The notes below the pieces were generated by a model. It made no database searches and was not told the origin of the DNA. It saw nothing but the letters and a program-made list of their open reading frames with translations. Both the position numbers and the translations under genes were made by a program. From VFMC01 sp044359565 (GTDB taxonomy: Bacteria; Actinomycetota; Acidimicrobiia; Acidimicrobiales; Ilumatobacteraceae): a stretch of DNA of 28,217 bases. How positions within the stretch are numbered: position 1 is the first letter of the stretch; each line of letters begins with the position of its first letter. The stretch lies in assembly GCA_044359565.1 (NCBI GenBank), contig JBIKLX010000016.1, forward strand, positions 1 through 28,217. Reading direction: 5' to 3'. Of the stretch, positions 1 through 6,648 are shown in pieces.

Positions 1-976
1 GTTCATCCGGCAGTCGCCCGGCCGGCAGTCGTTCGGTGAGCCACGTGTCGATCACGCCTGCCACGTCGGCGGTGTGCTCGACCGGGCTGAGGTGGCCGCT
101 GCGGGCGAAGCGGTGCAGGTCGGCGTGGGGCAGGCGGGCCGCCAGGTCGTGGGCGAAGTCGTCGTCGAACACCGGGTCGGTGGCGCCCCAGGTGAGCAGC
201 ACCGGCACCGTCAGGCCCGGCAGCGCGTCGGCAACGGCGGCCAGCGCAGCAGCGGAGGGATGGTCGGGCGTGAACGGCACGTCGTCGACGAACTCGGCGA
301 TCGCAGCACGCGACCCGGCGTGCTGGTAAGGCGCCCGCAGCGCCGCCCGGGTGGGGGCATCGAGATGCGTGGTCGACAGCGCGAAGGTGCCCTCCACGAA
401 CGTGCGGGTGCGGTGGCCCACCAACGAGGTGACCGGCCCGCTCGCCGCCACTCGGATGAGCCACGGCGCCTTGCGTCCGGCGGGTACGGCGATACCGGTG
501 TTGCACAGCACCAAGCCCGCCAGGCGGCCAGCGGCACGCGACGAGACGGCCCAGCCCATCGATACGGCTCCACCCCAGTCGTGGCCCACCACCACGACGG
601 GCCCGTCGATGCCCAGCGCGTCGATGACATCGCCGAGGTCGTCGACCCGCTGCGCGTAGCGCCGCAGGCCGGGACGCGACGAGTAGCCCATGCCCAACTG
701 GTCGACAGCGATCACCCGGTGGCGCGACGCCAGGCGGTGCAGCACCGTGCGCCACAGCGCGGCCCACGTTGGGTTGCCGTGCACGCACACGATCGTCGGC
801 GTGCCTGCGGCAGCGTCGGCGCCGGTCGGTTCGCCGGTGTCGAGCACGTGCCAGCGATGCGTTGCGCCGTCGGTGCCGACGACGTCGAGGGTGCGCGACC
901 ACGAAGAGTCGATACCCCACTGCTTCCACTGCGCCGCCGTGGGCAGTGAGGGTGTGATGCGCCGTGTTGCGCTCAC
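1..976 (-). CDS. oleB: OleB-type beta-lactone decarboxylase (alpha/beta hydrolase), partial, open at left edge
   Basis: The minus frame from GTG 976 gives 325 codons with no stop before the window edge. It has the layout of the haloalkane-dehalogenase-like alpha/beta hydrolases to which OleB belongs. HGNPTW at residues 66-71 is the oxyanion loop. GHDWGG carries an aspartate nucleophile at Asp133 rather than serine. SGHLSPVEH carries the catalytic His at 295. OleB decarboxylates cis-beta-lactones from OleC to long-chain cis-olefins. The start lies 10 bp after the oleA stop, so the two are probably co-transcribed and the neighbour supports the assignment. A stand-alone OleB would end near residue 300. 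This frame continues about 30 residues past the catalytic His into a polar tail, which fits the OleBC fusions known in actinobacteria, but the ligase half is outside the window. A generic dehalogenase-like hydrolase is the alternative. Confidence 0.82.
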   Translation of the reverse strand, partial: MSATRRITPSLPTAAQWKQWGIDSSWSRTLDVVGTDGATHRWHVLDTGEPTGADAAAGTPTIVCVHGNPTWAALWRTVLHRLASRHRVIAVDQLGMGYSSRPGLRRYAQRVDDLGDVIDALGIDGPVVVVGHDWGGAVSMGWAVSSRAAGRLAGLVLCNTGIAVPAGRKAPWLIRVAASGPVTSLVGHRTRTFVEGTFALSTTHLDAPTRAALRAPYQHAGSRAAIAEFVDDVPFTPDHPSAAALAAVADALPGLTVPVLLTWGATDPVFDDDFAHDLAARLPHADLHRFARSGHLSPVEHTADVAGVIDTWLTERLPAGRLPDE

Positions 977-986
977 CGCGCCGGTC

Positions 987-2012
987 TCACCACACCAGCT
1001 CGGTGAAGCTGGTGTTCAGCCCCGAGCCGATACCCATGCACAGCACCCGTTCGCCGGAGCGGATGTCGGGCGCGGCGCCGGCGAGGGTGATGGGGATGGC
1101 GGCCGGGCCCACGTTGCCGTAGTGCGGATAGGTGAGCGGCACCCGCGACGGGTCGATGCCCAGCCGGTCGCAGATGAGTCGGGTGTGCACGGCGCTGACC
1201 TGATGGACGATGTAGCGGTCGAGTCCGTCGGCCCAGTCGTAGTCGGCCCGGGCATCGCGCCACGCCGCCTCGGCCAGATCGAGGCCGGCATCGAGCAAGC
1301 CCTTGGTGTCGGTGGTCATGCGGTCGAGCGTGCCGACGCACAGGGTGTGGTGTTCGGTGCCGGCCCGGGTGACGCCGCCCACCAGCCGGTGCGCGCCCGG
1401 GTGCTGGTCGAGCGACCCGAGCACCATGGCGGCTGCACCCGACCCGAGGGTGAGCGAGGCGAATTCGGCGAACACGTCGTCGGCCGTGGCGTCGGGCTGC
1501 TGCAGTCGGGCGATGGTGGCCAACTGGGTGTAGCGGCTGCCTTCACCGTCGACGATGAGCGCGTAACGGATGAGGCCGGCATCGATGGCCGTGGCCGCGA
1601 GGTGCATGGCGTTGACGAAGCCGAGGCAAGCGTTGGCGAGGTCGAAGTTGGTGCACGACGTGGACAGGCCGAGCTGATGGTGCACGGCACAGGCCACCGA
1701 CGGCTCGAGGTGGTGCTTGCACACCGAGGTGGAGATGAGCATGCCGATCTCGGCCGGGTCGATGCCGGCTGCGTCGATGGCCTGGCGACCGGCGAGGGCG
1801 GCCGCCTGGTCGAACGTGAACCCGTCGGGCCACCACCGGCGTTCCTTGATGCCGGCCAGGTCGGCCAGCAGCCCCGACCGCAGCCCGCAGCGCTTGTAGG
1901 TGACGGCGAGTTGCTCATCGATCCAATCGGAACTGACGGCCTCGGGCGGTTCGACCGCTTCCACGCTGATGATTCCGGTGTTGCGGTGTGCGTACTTGGC
2001 GTTGCCGCTCAC
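987..2012 (-). CDS. oleA: OleA-type 3-oxoacyl-ACP/CoA synthase III (head-to-head acyl condensation)
   Basis: A 341-residue thiolase-fold condensing enzyme, the usual OleA length. Active-site residues are visible: Cys129 in NACLGF, His270 in YIVHQVS and Asn300 in HYGNVGP. Glu103 in HLEPS is the extra glutamate that in OleA reaches the active site from the partner subunit and distinguishes it from FabH. OleA joins two fatty acyl-CoAs into a 2-alkyl-3-ketoacid, the first step of olefin or beta-lactone hydrocarbon synthesis. GTG 2012 was chosen because GGAG/GGAGG sequence lies 6-15 nt upstream (CAGGAGACGGAGG); the open frame runs further up to 2156 but that stretch shows no family similarity. The downstream oleB-like gene starts 10 bp after this stop. 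The oleD reductase and, unless fused, the oleC ligase are not in the window. Confidence 0.88.
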   Translation of the reverse strand: MSGNAKYAHRNTGIISVEAVEPPEAVSSDWIDEQLAVTYKRCGLRSGLLADLAGIKERRWWPDGFTFDQAAALAGRQAIDAAGIDPAEIGMLISTSVCKHHLEPSVACAVHHQLGLSTSCTNFDLANACLGFVNAMHLAATAIDAGLIRYALIVDGEGSRYTQLATIARLQQPDATADDVFAEFASLTLGSGAAAMVLGSLDQHPGAHRLVGGVTRAGTEHHTLCVGTLDRMTTDTKGLLDAGLDLAEAAWRDARADYDWADGLDRYIVHQVSAVHTRLICDRLGIDPSRVPLTYPHYGNVGPAAIPITLAGAAPDIRSGERVLCMGIGSGLNTSFTELVW

Positions 2013-2086
2013 GGGGGCCTCCGTCTCCTGTGCCGGCGAGCGGGTGAACCCGCCAGCCGAACGGCCCGCGGGCCACTGACACCCCC

Positions 2087-2092
2087 ACTGTA
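2087..2092 (-). promoter_or_regulatory. candidate -10 element of oleA
   Basis: The minus strand reads TACAGT here, about 75 nt upstream of the oleA GTG at 2012. That leaves a leader long enough to hold the visible ribosome binding site. I see no convincing -35, so this is a positional guess. Confidence 0.3.
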
Positions 2093-2129
2093 GAGGGACG
2101 AGGTGCGCCAGCCTCGCTCGCAGGGGCCC

Positions 2130-2135
2130 TAGCGT
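2130..2135 (+). promoter_or_regulatory. candidate -10 element placed for a leaderless transcript of the dimethylargininase gene
   Basis: TAGCGT (TANNNT form) ends 8 nt before GTG 2144, so transcription would begin at or next to the start codon. A GAGGGG run at 2136-2141 is too close to the start to be a good ribosome binding site. Confidence 0.4.
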
Positions 2136-2143
2136 GAGGGGTC

Positions 2144-2923
2144 GTGTCGACTGCATCTGTCCCTGTTCGTGCCCTCGTCAGGCGTCCCAGCCCCCTGCTC
2201 GCCGACGGCATCGTCACCCACATCGAACGCAGCCCGGTCGACGTCGCCCTGGCCGGGCAGCAGTGGCAGGCATACGTCGACGTGTTGCGAGCCGACGGCT
2301 GGGAGATCGTCGAGGTGCCGCCGGCGCCCGAATGCCCCGACTCGGTGTTCGTCGAAGACACGATGCTGGTGTTCCGAGACGTCGCTGTCATCGCCCTGCC
2401 GGGGGCCGCGAGCCGCCAACCCGAGACCCCCGCGGCCGAGGCGGCGGTGGCAGCGCTGGGTTACACGGTCGAGCACATCGTCGCTCCCGGCACGCTCGAC
2501 GGCGGCGACGTGTTGAAGGTGGGCGACACCATCTACGTGGGTCGCGGCGGTCGCACCAACGCCGAGGGCATCCGCCAGTTGGCCGCGTTCCTCGAGCCCC
2601 GTGGTGCCACCGTGGTCACCGTTCCGCTCAGCAAGGTGCTGCACCTGAAGTCGGCGGTCACGGCGCTGCCCGATGGCACGGTGATCGGCTACGAGCCGCT
2701 GGTCGATGACCCCACCGTGTTTCCCACGTTCCTCGCCATGCCCGAGGAGGGTGGTGCCCATGTGGTGCTGCTGGGTGGCAACCGGGTGCTGATGAGCGCC
2801 GACTGCCCGGCCTCGGCCGACCTGCTGCGCGCCCGTGGCCTCGAGCCGGTGGTGGTCGACATCTCCGAGTACGTGAAACTGGAGGGCTGCGTCACCTGTC
2901 TGTCGGTGCGCCTGCGCGGCTGA
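2144..2923 (+). CDS. dimethylarginine dimethylaminohydrolase-like protein (arginine deiminase superfamily)
   Basis: 259 residues with the guanidine-modifying enzyme fold. Family motifs appear in order: FVEDTMLV at about 69-76, TLDGGDVLKVG at 117-127, HLKSAVTAL with His167, and a C-terminal KLEGCVTCLSV where Cys252 aligns with the DDAH nucleophile (a second cysteine sits at 249). DDAH hydrolyses N-omega-methylated arginines to citrulline plus methylamines. Bacterial relatives may instead act on other guanidines, so the substrate is inferred. The GTG start lies 8 nt after a TAGCGT element, which suggests leaderless expression. It is transcribed divergently from oleA and converges on the sulfatase-family gene with a 15-bp gap. 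No methylarginine or citrulline pathway gene is adjacent, so its role looks stand-alone. Confidence 0.85.
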   Translation: MSTASVPVRALVRRPSPLLADGIVTHIERSPVDVALAGQQWQAYVDVLRADGWEIVEVPPAPECPDSVFVEDTMLVFRDVAVIALPGAASRQPETPAAEAAVAALGYTVEHIVAPGTLDGGDVLKVGDTIYVGRGGRTNAEGIRQLAAFLEPRGATVVTVPLSKVLHLKSAVTALPDGTVIGYEPLVDDPTVFPTFLAMPEEGGAHVVLLGGNRVLMSADCPASADLLRARGLEPVVVDISEYVKLEGCVTCLSVRLRG

Positions 2924-2938
2924 CGAACGGCTCGCCTC

Positions 2939-4408
2939 CTACGGCAGTGGCGTGGGTACGGTCATCACCGGATCGGGCAGGCGACCGACACCACCAGCCG
3001 TCACCAGCATGTCGGTGTGGGTGCGGTCGGTGTGGTGCGAGCGCCACAGCAGCATCGCCTGGGCGTAACGCAGCACGACGGCCGGGTCGTCGACGAGCGT
3101 TCGCCACGTCGGATCGGCCACCAGGTCGAAGCACAGCCACGTGCCGTCGGCGAACTGCACGTACGCGCCATCGCGGTCGCGCAGCACGGCCAGGTGCTGT
3201 CGTTCCAGCCGCCGGTCCCACGGCCACTCGTGCGGCGAGCCGTCGATGAAGAGGTAGCGCCAGTCGTACTCCCAGTGCGCGGCGTCGCGCCACCACGGCG
3301 GATCGTCTCCGCGGAGGAACGGGGTGAGTGGCAGGCCGTCGCACTGTGCCGGAACGGGTATGCCCATCGCCTCGCACAGGGTGGGGAAGATGTCGACGTT
3401 CTCGGTGAACGCATCGACCACCGTGCCGTGCGCCTGCGGGTGGTGCGGGTGCCGCACGATGCCGACGATGTGGTGGCTCTCCTCGAAGTAGCCCAGCTTC
3501 TGCAGCAGCCCGTGGTCGCCGAGCTGTTCGCCGTGGTCGGCGGTGATCACCACCAGGGTGTCGTCCCACATGCCGTTCGCCTGCAGCGCCTGCCAGATGC
3601 GGCCGAGTTGGGCGTCGACCTCGCTGATCATGCCGAAGTACTGGGCGCGCAGATGACGCATCGCGGCCTCGTCGGTGGGGGCACCGCTCACTGCCATCGC
3701 CGCGTCGTGCAGCGGGTGGCGCCAGTCGGTGTCGAGCGGGGCCACGGGCAGGCCCACGTCGGCCGGGTCGTACATCGTGGCGAAGTGTCCGGCGGCGGCG
3801 TAGGGCGGATGCGGCCGCAGGTACGAGAGGTGGGCGAACCACGACTCGTCCGCCGGCCGCTGGTCGAGCCAGCCGAGGAACCGCTCGGTCAGGAACGCCG
3901 AGACGCTCACCTCGGCGGGCCGTTCGTGCTCGGTGCCCAGTGCGTCGTAGCCGCCGCCGAGGTCGGTGTAGCCGTGCTCGGCCAGCCACTCGAGCCAAGG
4001 GCCGTGTTCGTCGGGCAGGTGCAGCACCGGGTCGAAGCCGGGCAGCACGCCCGTGTAGGTCTGCATGCGCGGGTCGTCGGGGCCGGTGGCCTCACGCGGG
4101 TCGATGCTCTGGTCGGTGTAGCCGAACAGCACGGGGTGGTAGCCGGCGCGCAGGCCGGCCTTGGCGACGTTGTCGATGCGTGCGTCGAGCGGGGTGCCGT
4201 TGGCCACCACCCGGTTGTTCATCTGGTAGGTGCCGGTGTACAGCGCGGCGCGTCCCGGTGAGCACGGCGTGGCCTGGCTGTAGTGGCGGGCGAAGCGCAC
4301 CCCGGCCGCCGCCAGGGCGTCGAGGTTCGGCGTGTGCACCAGCGGGTGGCCGGCGCTCGACAGGCAGTCGCTGCGGAACTGGTCGAGGGTGATGAGGAGC
4401 ACATGCAT
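2939..4408 (-). CDS. phosphonate monoester hydrolase / sulfatase family enzyme (formylglycine type)
   Basis: 489 residues of the alkaline phosphatase superfamily. The N-terminus LLITLDQFRSD supplies metal ligand Asp9. CSPGR at 49-53 is the C-x-P-x-R sequence whose Cys49 should be converted to formylglycine. YLRPHPPY contains His200. TADHGEQLGDHGLL contributes Asp291 and His292, and Lys304 follows in LQKLGY. The whole layout, including an AHWEYDWRY stretch and a C-terminal WRSHHTDRTHTDM, resembles rhizobial phosphonate monoester hydrolase more than classical arylsulfatases. These enzymes cleave phosphonate or phosphate monoesters and often sulfate esters. No signal peptide is visible, so it is probably cytoplasmic. 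A formylglycine-generating enzyme must be encoded elsewhere. TAGCGT at 4425-4420 ends 11 nt before the ATG. The glutaredoxin gene lies 60 bp upstream on the same strand. Confidence 0.85.
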   Translation of the reverse strand: MHVLLITLDQFRSDCLSSAGHPLVHTPNLDALAAAGVRFARHYSQATPCSPGRAALYTGTYQMNNRVVANGTPLDARIDNVAKAGLRAGYHPVLFGYTDQSIDPREATGPDDPRMQTYTGVLPGFDPVLHLPDEHGPWLEWLAEHGYTDLGGGYDALGTEHERPAEVSVSAFLTERFLGWLDQRPADESWFAHLSYLRPHPPYAAAGHFATMYDPADVGLPVAPLDTDWRHPLHDAAMAVSGAPTDEAAMRHLRAQYFGMISEVDAQLGRIWQALQANGMWDDTLVVITADHGEQLGDHGLLQKLGYFEESHHIVGIVRHPHHPQAHGTVVDAFTENVDIFPTLCEAMGIPVPAQCDGLPLTPFLRGDDPPWWRDAAHWEYDWRYLFIDGSPHEWPWDRRLERQHLAVLRDRDGAYVQFADGTWLCFDLVADPTWRTLVDDPAVVLRYAQAMLLWRSHHTDRTHTDMLVTAGGVGRLPDPVMTVPTPLP

Positions 4409-4419
4409 GACGTTGCCCG

Positions 4420-4425
4420 ACGCTA
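4420..4425 (-). promoter_or_regulatory. candidate -10 element of the phosphonate monoester hydrolase gene
   Basis: TAGCGT on the minus strand, 11 nt before ATG 4408, would give a very short leader. It lies in the 60-bp gap after the glutaredoxin gene, so this gene may have its own promoter. Confidence 0.35.
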
Positions 4426-4468
4426 TCCGGCACGCCGATGACCGCCTGTCGATGACCGTCCGTCGGGG

Positions 4469-4789
4469 TCAGCGTGCTGCGAGCGCGGCCGACACCTGGG
4501 CGGCCGAGGGGTTCACCATCCCGATGGTGCCCACCACCACCGTCGGCACGGTCTCGTTGCCGTTGGCGATGCCGCGCACCACGGCTGCGGCATCGGGGTG
4601 CTCCCAGATGTTCACCCGCTCGTGGGCGATGTCGGCCCGCTCGAGCTGGCGGAACAGGCTGCTGCAGAAGGGGCAGCCGGGCCGCCAGTAGACGGTGACG
4701 GCGGATGCGGGGTGGGGGGCGGGGGCTTGCACGGGGGTGTCCAACACCGCGATGTCCGGATGTGTTCCCGATCGAGGCTGCGGTAGCAT
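4469..4789 (-). CDS. glutaredoxin / mycoredoxin-like protein
   Basis: A thioredoxin-fold protein of up to 106 residues. VTVYWRPGCPFC carries the CPFC redox pair Cys39/Cys42, and TVPTVVVG contains the cis-proline Pro82 of the glutaredoxin fold. In actinobacteria such proteins typically use mycothiol (mycoredoxin), though the known Mrx1 site is CGYC, so partner specificity is inferred. The first 28 residues are a low-complexity Pro/Ala/Thr leader outside the fold. The true start could be an internal GTG at about residue 15, because no ribosome binding site or -10 separates the candidates. The ATG is only 12 nt from the divergent tRNA-Ser gene, so a promoter for this gene would have to lie inside the tRNA on the opposite strand. 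Confidence 0.8.
   Translation of the reverse strand: MLPQPRSGTHPDIAVLDTPVQAPAPHPASAVTVYWRPGCPFCSSLFRQLERADIAHERVNIWEHPDAAAVVRGIANGNETVPTVVVGTIGMVNPSAAQVSAALAAR
4784..4789 (+). promoter_or_regulatory. candidate -10 element of tRNA-Ser
   Basis: TAGCAT lies 12 nt before the first base of the tRNA. It overlaps the assumed start codon of the divergent glutaredoxin gene. Confidence 0.4.
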
Positions 4790-4801
4790 TCCCGTCCACG
4801 A

Positions 4802-4892
4802 GGAGAGGTGCCAGAGCCAGGTCGAATGGACCGCACTGCTAATGCGGGGACCACGGAAACGTGGTCCGTGGGTTCAAATCCCACCCTCTCCG
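4802..4892 (+). tRNA. tRNA-Ser(GCT)
   Basis: A 91-nt class II tRNA. The acceptor stem pairs GGAGAGG (4802-4808) with CCTCTCC (4885-4891), discriminator G4892. The anticodon stem CCGCA/TGCGG encloses loop CTGCTAA, giving anticodon GCT at 4838-4840 (serine, AGC/AGT codons). A long variable arm (GGACCACG...CGTGGTCC) is typical of serine tRNAs. The T arm is GTGGG-TTCAAAT-CCCAC. The 3' CCA is not encoded. Confidence 0.97.
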
Positions 4893-4959
4893 CACGGTGA
4901 ACGGCCCGGTGGCGAAAGCCGCCGGGTCGTCGTCGTTCCCGGGTCTCTGTGTCGATATG

Positions 4960-4988
4960 TTGCATTTGTGTGACGAGGCGTGTAAACC
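4960..4988 (+). promoter_or_regulatory. candidate promoter of the LysM lysozyme-like gene
   Basis: TTGCAT (4960-4965) and TAAACC (4983-4988) are separated by 17 bp in the 133-bp gap between tRNA-Ser and the gene. The predicted leader of about 30 nt contains a strong GAGAGGAG ribosome binding site at 5011-5018. Confidence 0.45.
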
Positions 4989-5025
4989 ATTCGTCATCAT
5001 TGTCGTCAACGAGAGGAGATCGACG

Positions 5026-5922
5026 ATGGCTGACATCCTGTGCACCGGCTCCGACCGTCCGTCCAGCCCGCGCCGAGGCGCGCTCCGGCACTCGTTCGCG
5101 CTGCGCATCGCAGCACTCACCACACTCGTCGCCAGCGGTACCGCGCTGGCGACAACGGCACAGGCCGCTCCTGTCGCTCCGGCCTCGAAGTCGCCGTCAT
5201 GCGCGAAGACCTACCAGGTGCGCGCCGGCGACGGATGGACCGTCATCGCCGCCCGGGTGGGCGTGAGGCCCCGCGAGCTGTACGCCGTGAACGGTGCCAC
5301 CCACCGCACGCCCATCACGCCGGGCCAGACCCTGTGCGTGCCAGCGGCCGCCAGCGTTCCCACCACCACGGCCGTCGCCGCCCCGTCGGGCACCGGCTCG
5401 GGCGGCGCGTCGTGCGCGTCGAAGTACACGGTGCGTGCCGGCGATGGCTGGAGCATCATCGCCAAGCGGGCGAAGGTGAAGGTGTCGGCGCTGTACACCG
5501 CGAACAACGCCAACGCATCGACACCGCTCTACGCCGGTCGCTCGGTCTGTCTCCCGCAGGGTGCCACCGCTCCCTCCGCACCCACCACCGCACCGGCGCC
5601 GGCCCCCACGACAGCACCCGCCACCACGGTGCCGCAGCGCACCTACACCCGGGCCGAGGTCGAGGCGATCATCCGTGCCGTGTGGCCCGACGACCAGGAG
5701 GAGAAGGCGCTCGCCATCGCCTGGCGCGAGAGCAACCACAAGCCCGGCGTGCGGAACTGGTGCTGCTTCGGCCTGTTCCAGCTCCACTGGAACGCCCACA
5801 AGTCGTGGTTGGCCACCATCGGCGTGACCAGTTCGTCGCAGTTGTTCGACCCGCTCGTGAACGCGAACGCGGCGCTGGCCCTGTACAACCGCGCCGGCGG
5901 CTGGGGACCCTGGGGCGGCTGA
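5026..5922 (+). CDS. secreted LysM-LysM-lysozyme/transglycosylase-like cell-wall protein
   Basis: 298 residues from ATG 5026, chosen for the GAGAGGAG site 7 nt upstream. A signal peptide with a basic n-region and a hydrophobic core at about 26-45 ends at AQA-AP near residue 48. Two LysM modules (about 62-106 and 134-176) are each bracketed by cysteines (59/104 and 130/175) that could form stabilising disulfides. A Pro/Thr/Ala linker (about 181-204) leads to a C-terminal domain with AWRES (Glu235 as candidate catalytic acid), CCFGLFQLHWNAH and a final LYNRAGGWGPW, resembling the lysozyme-like fold of Rpf and transglycosylase domains. It probably binds and cleaves peptidoglycan outside the membrane. 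The gene sits alone between tRNA-Ser and tRNA-Arg. The enzymatic class (lysozyme, transglycosylase or resuscitation factor) is inferred from the fold pattern only. Confidence 0.83.
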   Translation: MADILCTGSDRPSSPRRGALRHSFALRIAALTTLVASGTALATTAQAAPVAPASKSPSCAKTYQVRAGDGWTVIAARVGVRPRELYAVNGATHRTPITPGQTLCVPAAASVPTTTAVAAPSGTGSGGASCASKYTVRAGDGWSIIAKRAKVKVSALYTANNANASTPLYAGRSVCLPQGATAPSAPTTAPAPAPTTAPATTVPQRTYTRAEVEAIIRAVWPDDQEEKALAIAWRESNHKPGVRNWCCFGLFQLHWNAHKSWLATIGVTSSSQLFDPLVNANAALALYNRAGGWGPWGG

Positions 5923-5972
5923 ACCTCGGTCGGGGTGGGGCAATCGCTGGTGGTGTTCGCCGCCACGAGGGC

Positions 5973-5978
5973 TACACT
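5973..5978 (+). promoter_or_regulatory. candidate -10 element of tRNA-Arg
   Basis: TACACT lies 13 nt before the tRNA-Arg 5' end, in the 69-bp gap after the LysM gene. No clear -35 is visible. Confidence 0.45.
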
Positions 5979-5991
5979 CGCTGATCGCGTT

Positions 5992-6064
5992 GCGCTCGTA
6001 GCTCAATGGATAGAGCATCTGACTACGGATCAGAAGGTTAGGGGTTCGAGTCCCTTCGAGCGCG
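5992..6064 (+). tRNA. tRNA-Arg(ACG)
   Basis: 73 nt. Acceptor GCGCTCG (5992-5998) pairs with CGAGCGC (6057-6063), discriminator G6064. The anticodon stem TCTGA/TCAGA encloses CTACGGA with anticodon ACG at 6025-6027 (arginine, CGN codons, A34 expected to be edited to inosine). The T arm is AGGGG-TTCGAGT-CCCTT. CCA is not encoded. Confidence 0.97.
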
Positions 6065-6067
6065 CTG

Positions 6068-6091
6068 AACAGCCCCCGCAAGGGGGCTGTT
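6068..6091 (+). terminator. hairpin terminator candidate after tRNA-Arg
   Basis: AACAGCCCCC (6068-6077) and GGGGGCTGTT (6082-6091) form a perfect 10-bp stem with loop GCAA, 4 nt after the tRNA. There is no real U tract, as is common in high-GC actinobacteria. Confidence 0.7.
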
Positions 6092-6106
6092 GCGCGTCCG
6101 GGCTGC

Positions 6107-6112
6107 TATCAC
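6107..6112 (+). promoter_or_regulatory. candidate -10 element placed for a leaderless UPF0303 transcript
   Basis: TATCAC ends 7 nt before ATG 6120, just after the tRNA-Arg hairpin. No purine-rich ribosome binding site stands upstream of the ATG. Confidence 0.4.
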
Positions 6113-6119
6113 AGAGACC

Positions 6120-6623
6120 ATGAGTGATCCTGCGGCCGATCTGGCGCGTATCGAGGTGCAGTTGCAGCGACTCCAGTTCGCTGCGTTCGACGAGCAGGCT
6201 GCGTGGGTGTTGGGCAGTGATCTGCGCGCCCGGGCCGAGGCCCGTGGTGTGGCGGTCACCATCGAGGTGCGGCTGCACGGTGCCACGGTGTTCCTCACCG
6301 CGATGCCCGGCACGGCGCCGGCGAACGCCGACTGGGCACGCCGCAAGCGCAACGTGGTGGAGGTGCTGCACCGCCCGTCGTACGCAGTGGGCCGCGAGGA
6401 ACGGCGCGACGGGAGGTCGATCCTCGACCAGATGGCGCTCGACCCACGCGACCACGCAGGCCACGGTGGCGGATTCCCAATTCTCGTGCGAGGCACGGGC
6501 TGCGTGGGTGTGGTCACGGTGTCGGGCCTGCCGCAACGTGCCGATCACGAGTTGGTGGTCGAGGCGCTCGCGGCCCGATGCGGCGTACCGCTTGCCGAGG
6601 TGGAACTGCCGCCTGCCGGCTGA
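6120..6623 (+). CDS. UPF0303 / heme-degrading-like (HbpS/GlcG-fold) protein
   Basis: 167 residues matching the UPF0303 (DUF336-related) layout: an N-terminal helix, a strand region with VTIEVRLHGATVFLTAMPG, a central DWARRKRNVVEVLHRPSY segment, and a C-terminal GGFPILVRGTGCVGVVTVSGLPQRADHELVVEAL. Relatives include yeast YBR137W and the HbpS/GlcG fold; a heme-linked role has been suggested for some, but biochemical function is not settled. ATG 6120 was chosen over upstream in-frame codons because those lie inside the tRNA-Arg hairpin. It follows a TATCAC element by 7 nt. It converges on the esterase gene with a 23-bp gap. Confidence 0.78.
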   Translation: MSDPAADLARIEVQLQRLQFAAFDEQAAWVLGSDLRARAEARGVAVTIEVRLHGATVFLTAMPGTAPANADWARRKRNVVEVLHRPSYAVGREERRDGRSILDQMALDPRDHAGHGGGFPILVRGTGCVGVVTVSGLPQRADHELVVEALAARCGVPLAEVELPPAG

Positions 6624-6625
6624 CC

Positions 6626-6648
6626 GACGGGCGTCGCCGTGCCCCGTC
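6626..6648. terminator. weak inverted repeat between convergent genes
   Basis: GACGGG (6626-6631) pairs with CCCGTC (6643-6648) across an 11-nt loop, spanning the gap between the UPF0303 stop and the esterase stop. The stem is short, so bidirectional termination is only a suggestion. Confidence 0.3.

Noticed and set aside
690..2093. Long plus-strand frame antisense to oleA and oleB.
   Set aside because: The translation shows no family features, while the minus frame has complete catalytic motifs.
3017..4261. 414-codon plus-strand frame.
   Set aside because: It is antisense to the phosphonate monoester hydrolase and consists of low-complexity Arg/Gly/Val-rich sequence.
4436..4458. Direct repeat CGATGACCG at 4436-4444 and 4450-4458.
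   Set aside because: Only two 9-bp copies in a short gap; this is within chance for the base composition and has no symmetry.
4802..6064. A tRNA-bounded integrative island.
   Set aside because: There is no integrase, no repeated tRNA 3' end and only one ordinary gene between the tRNAs.
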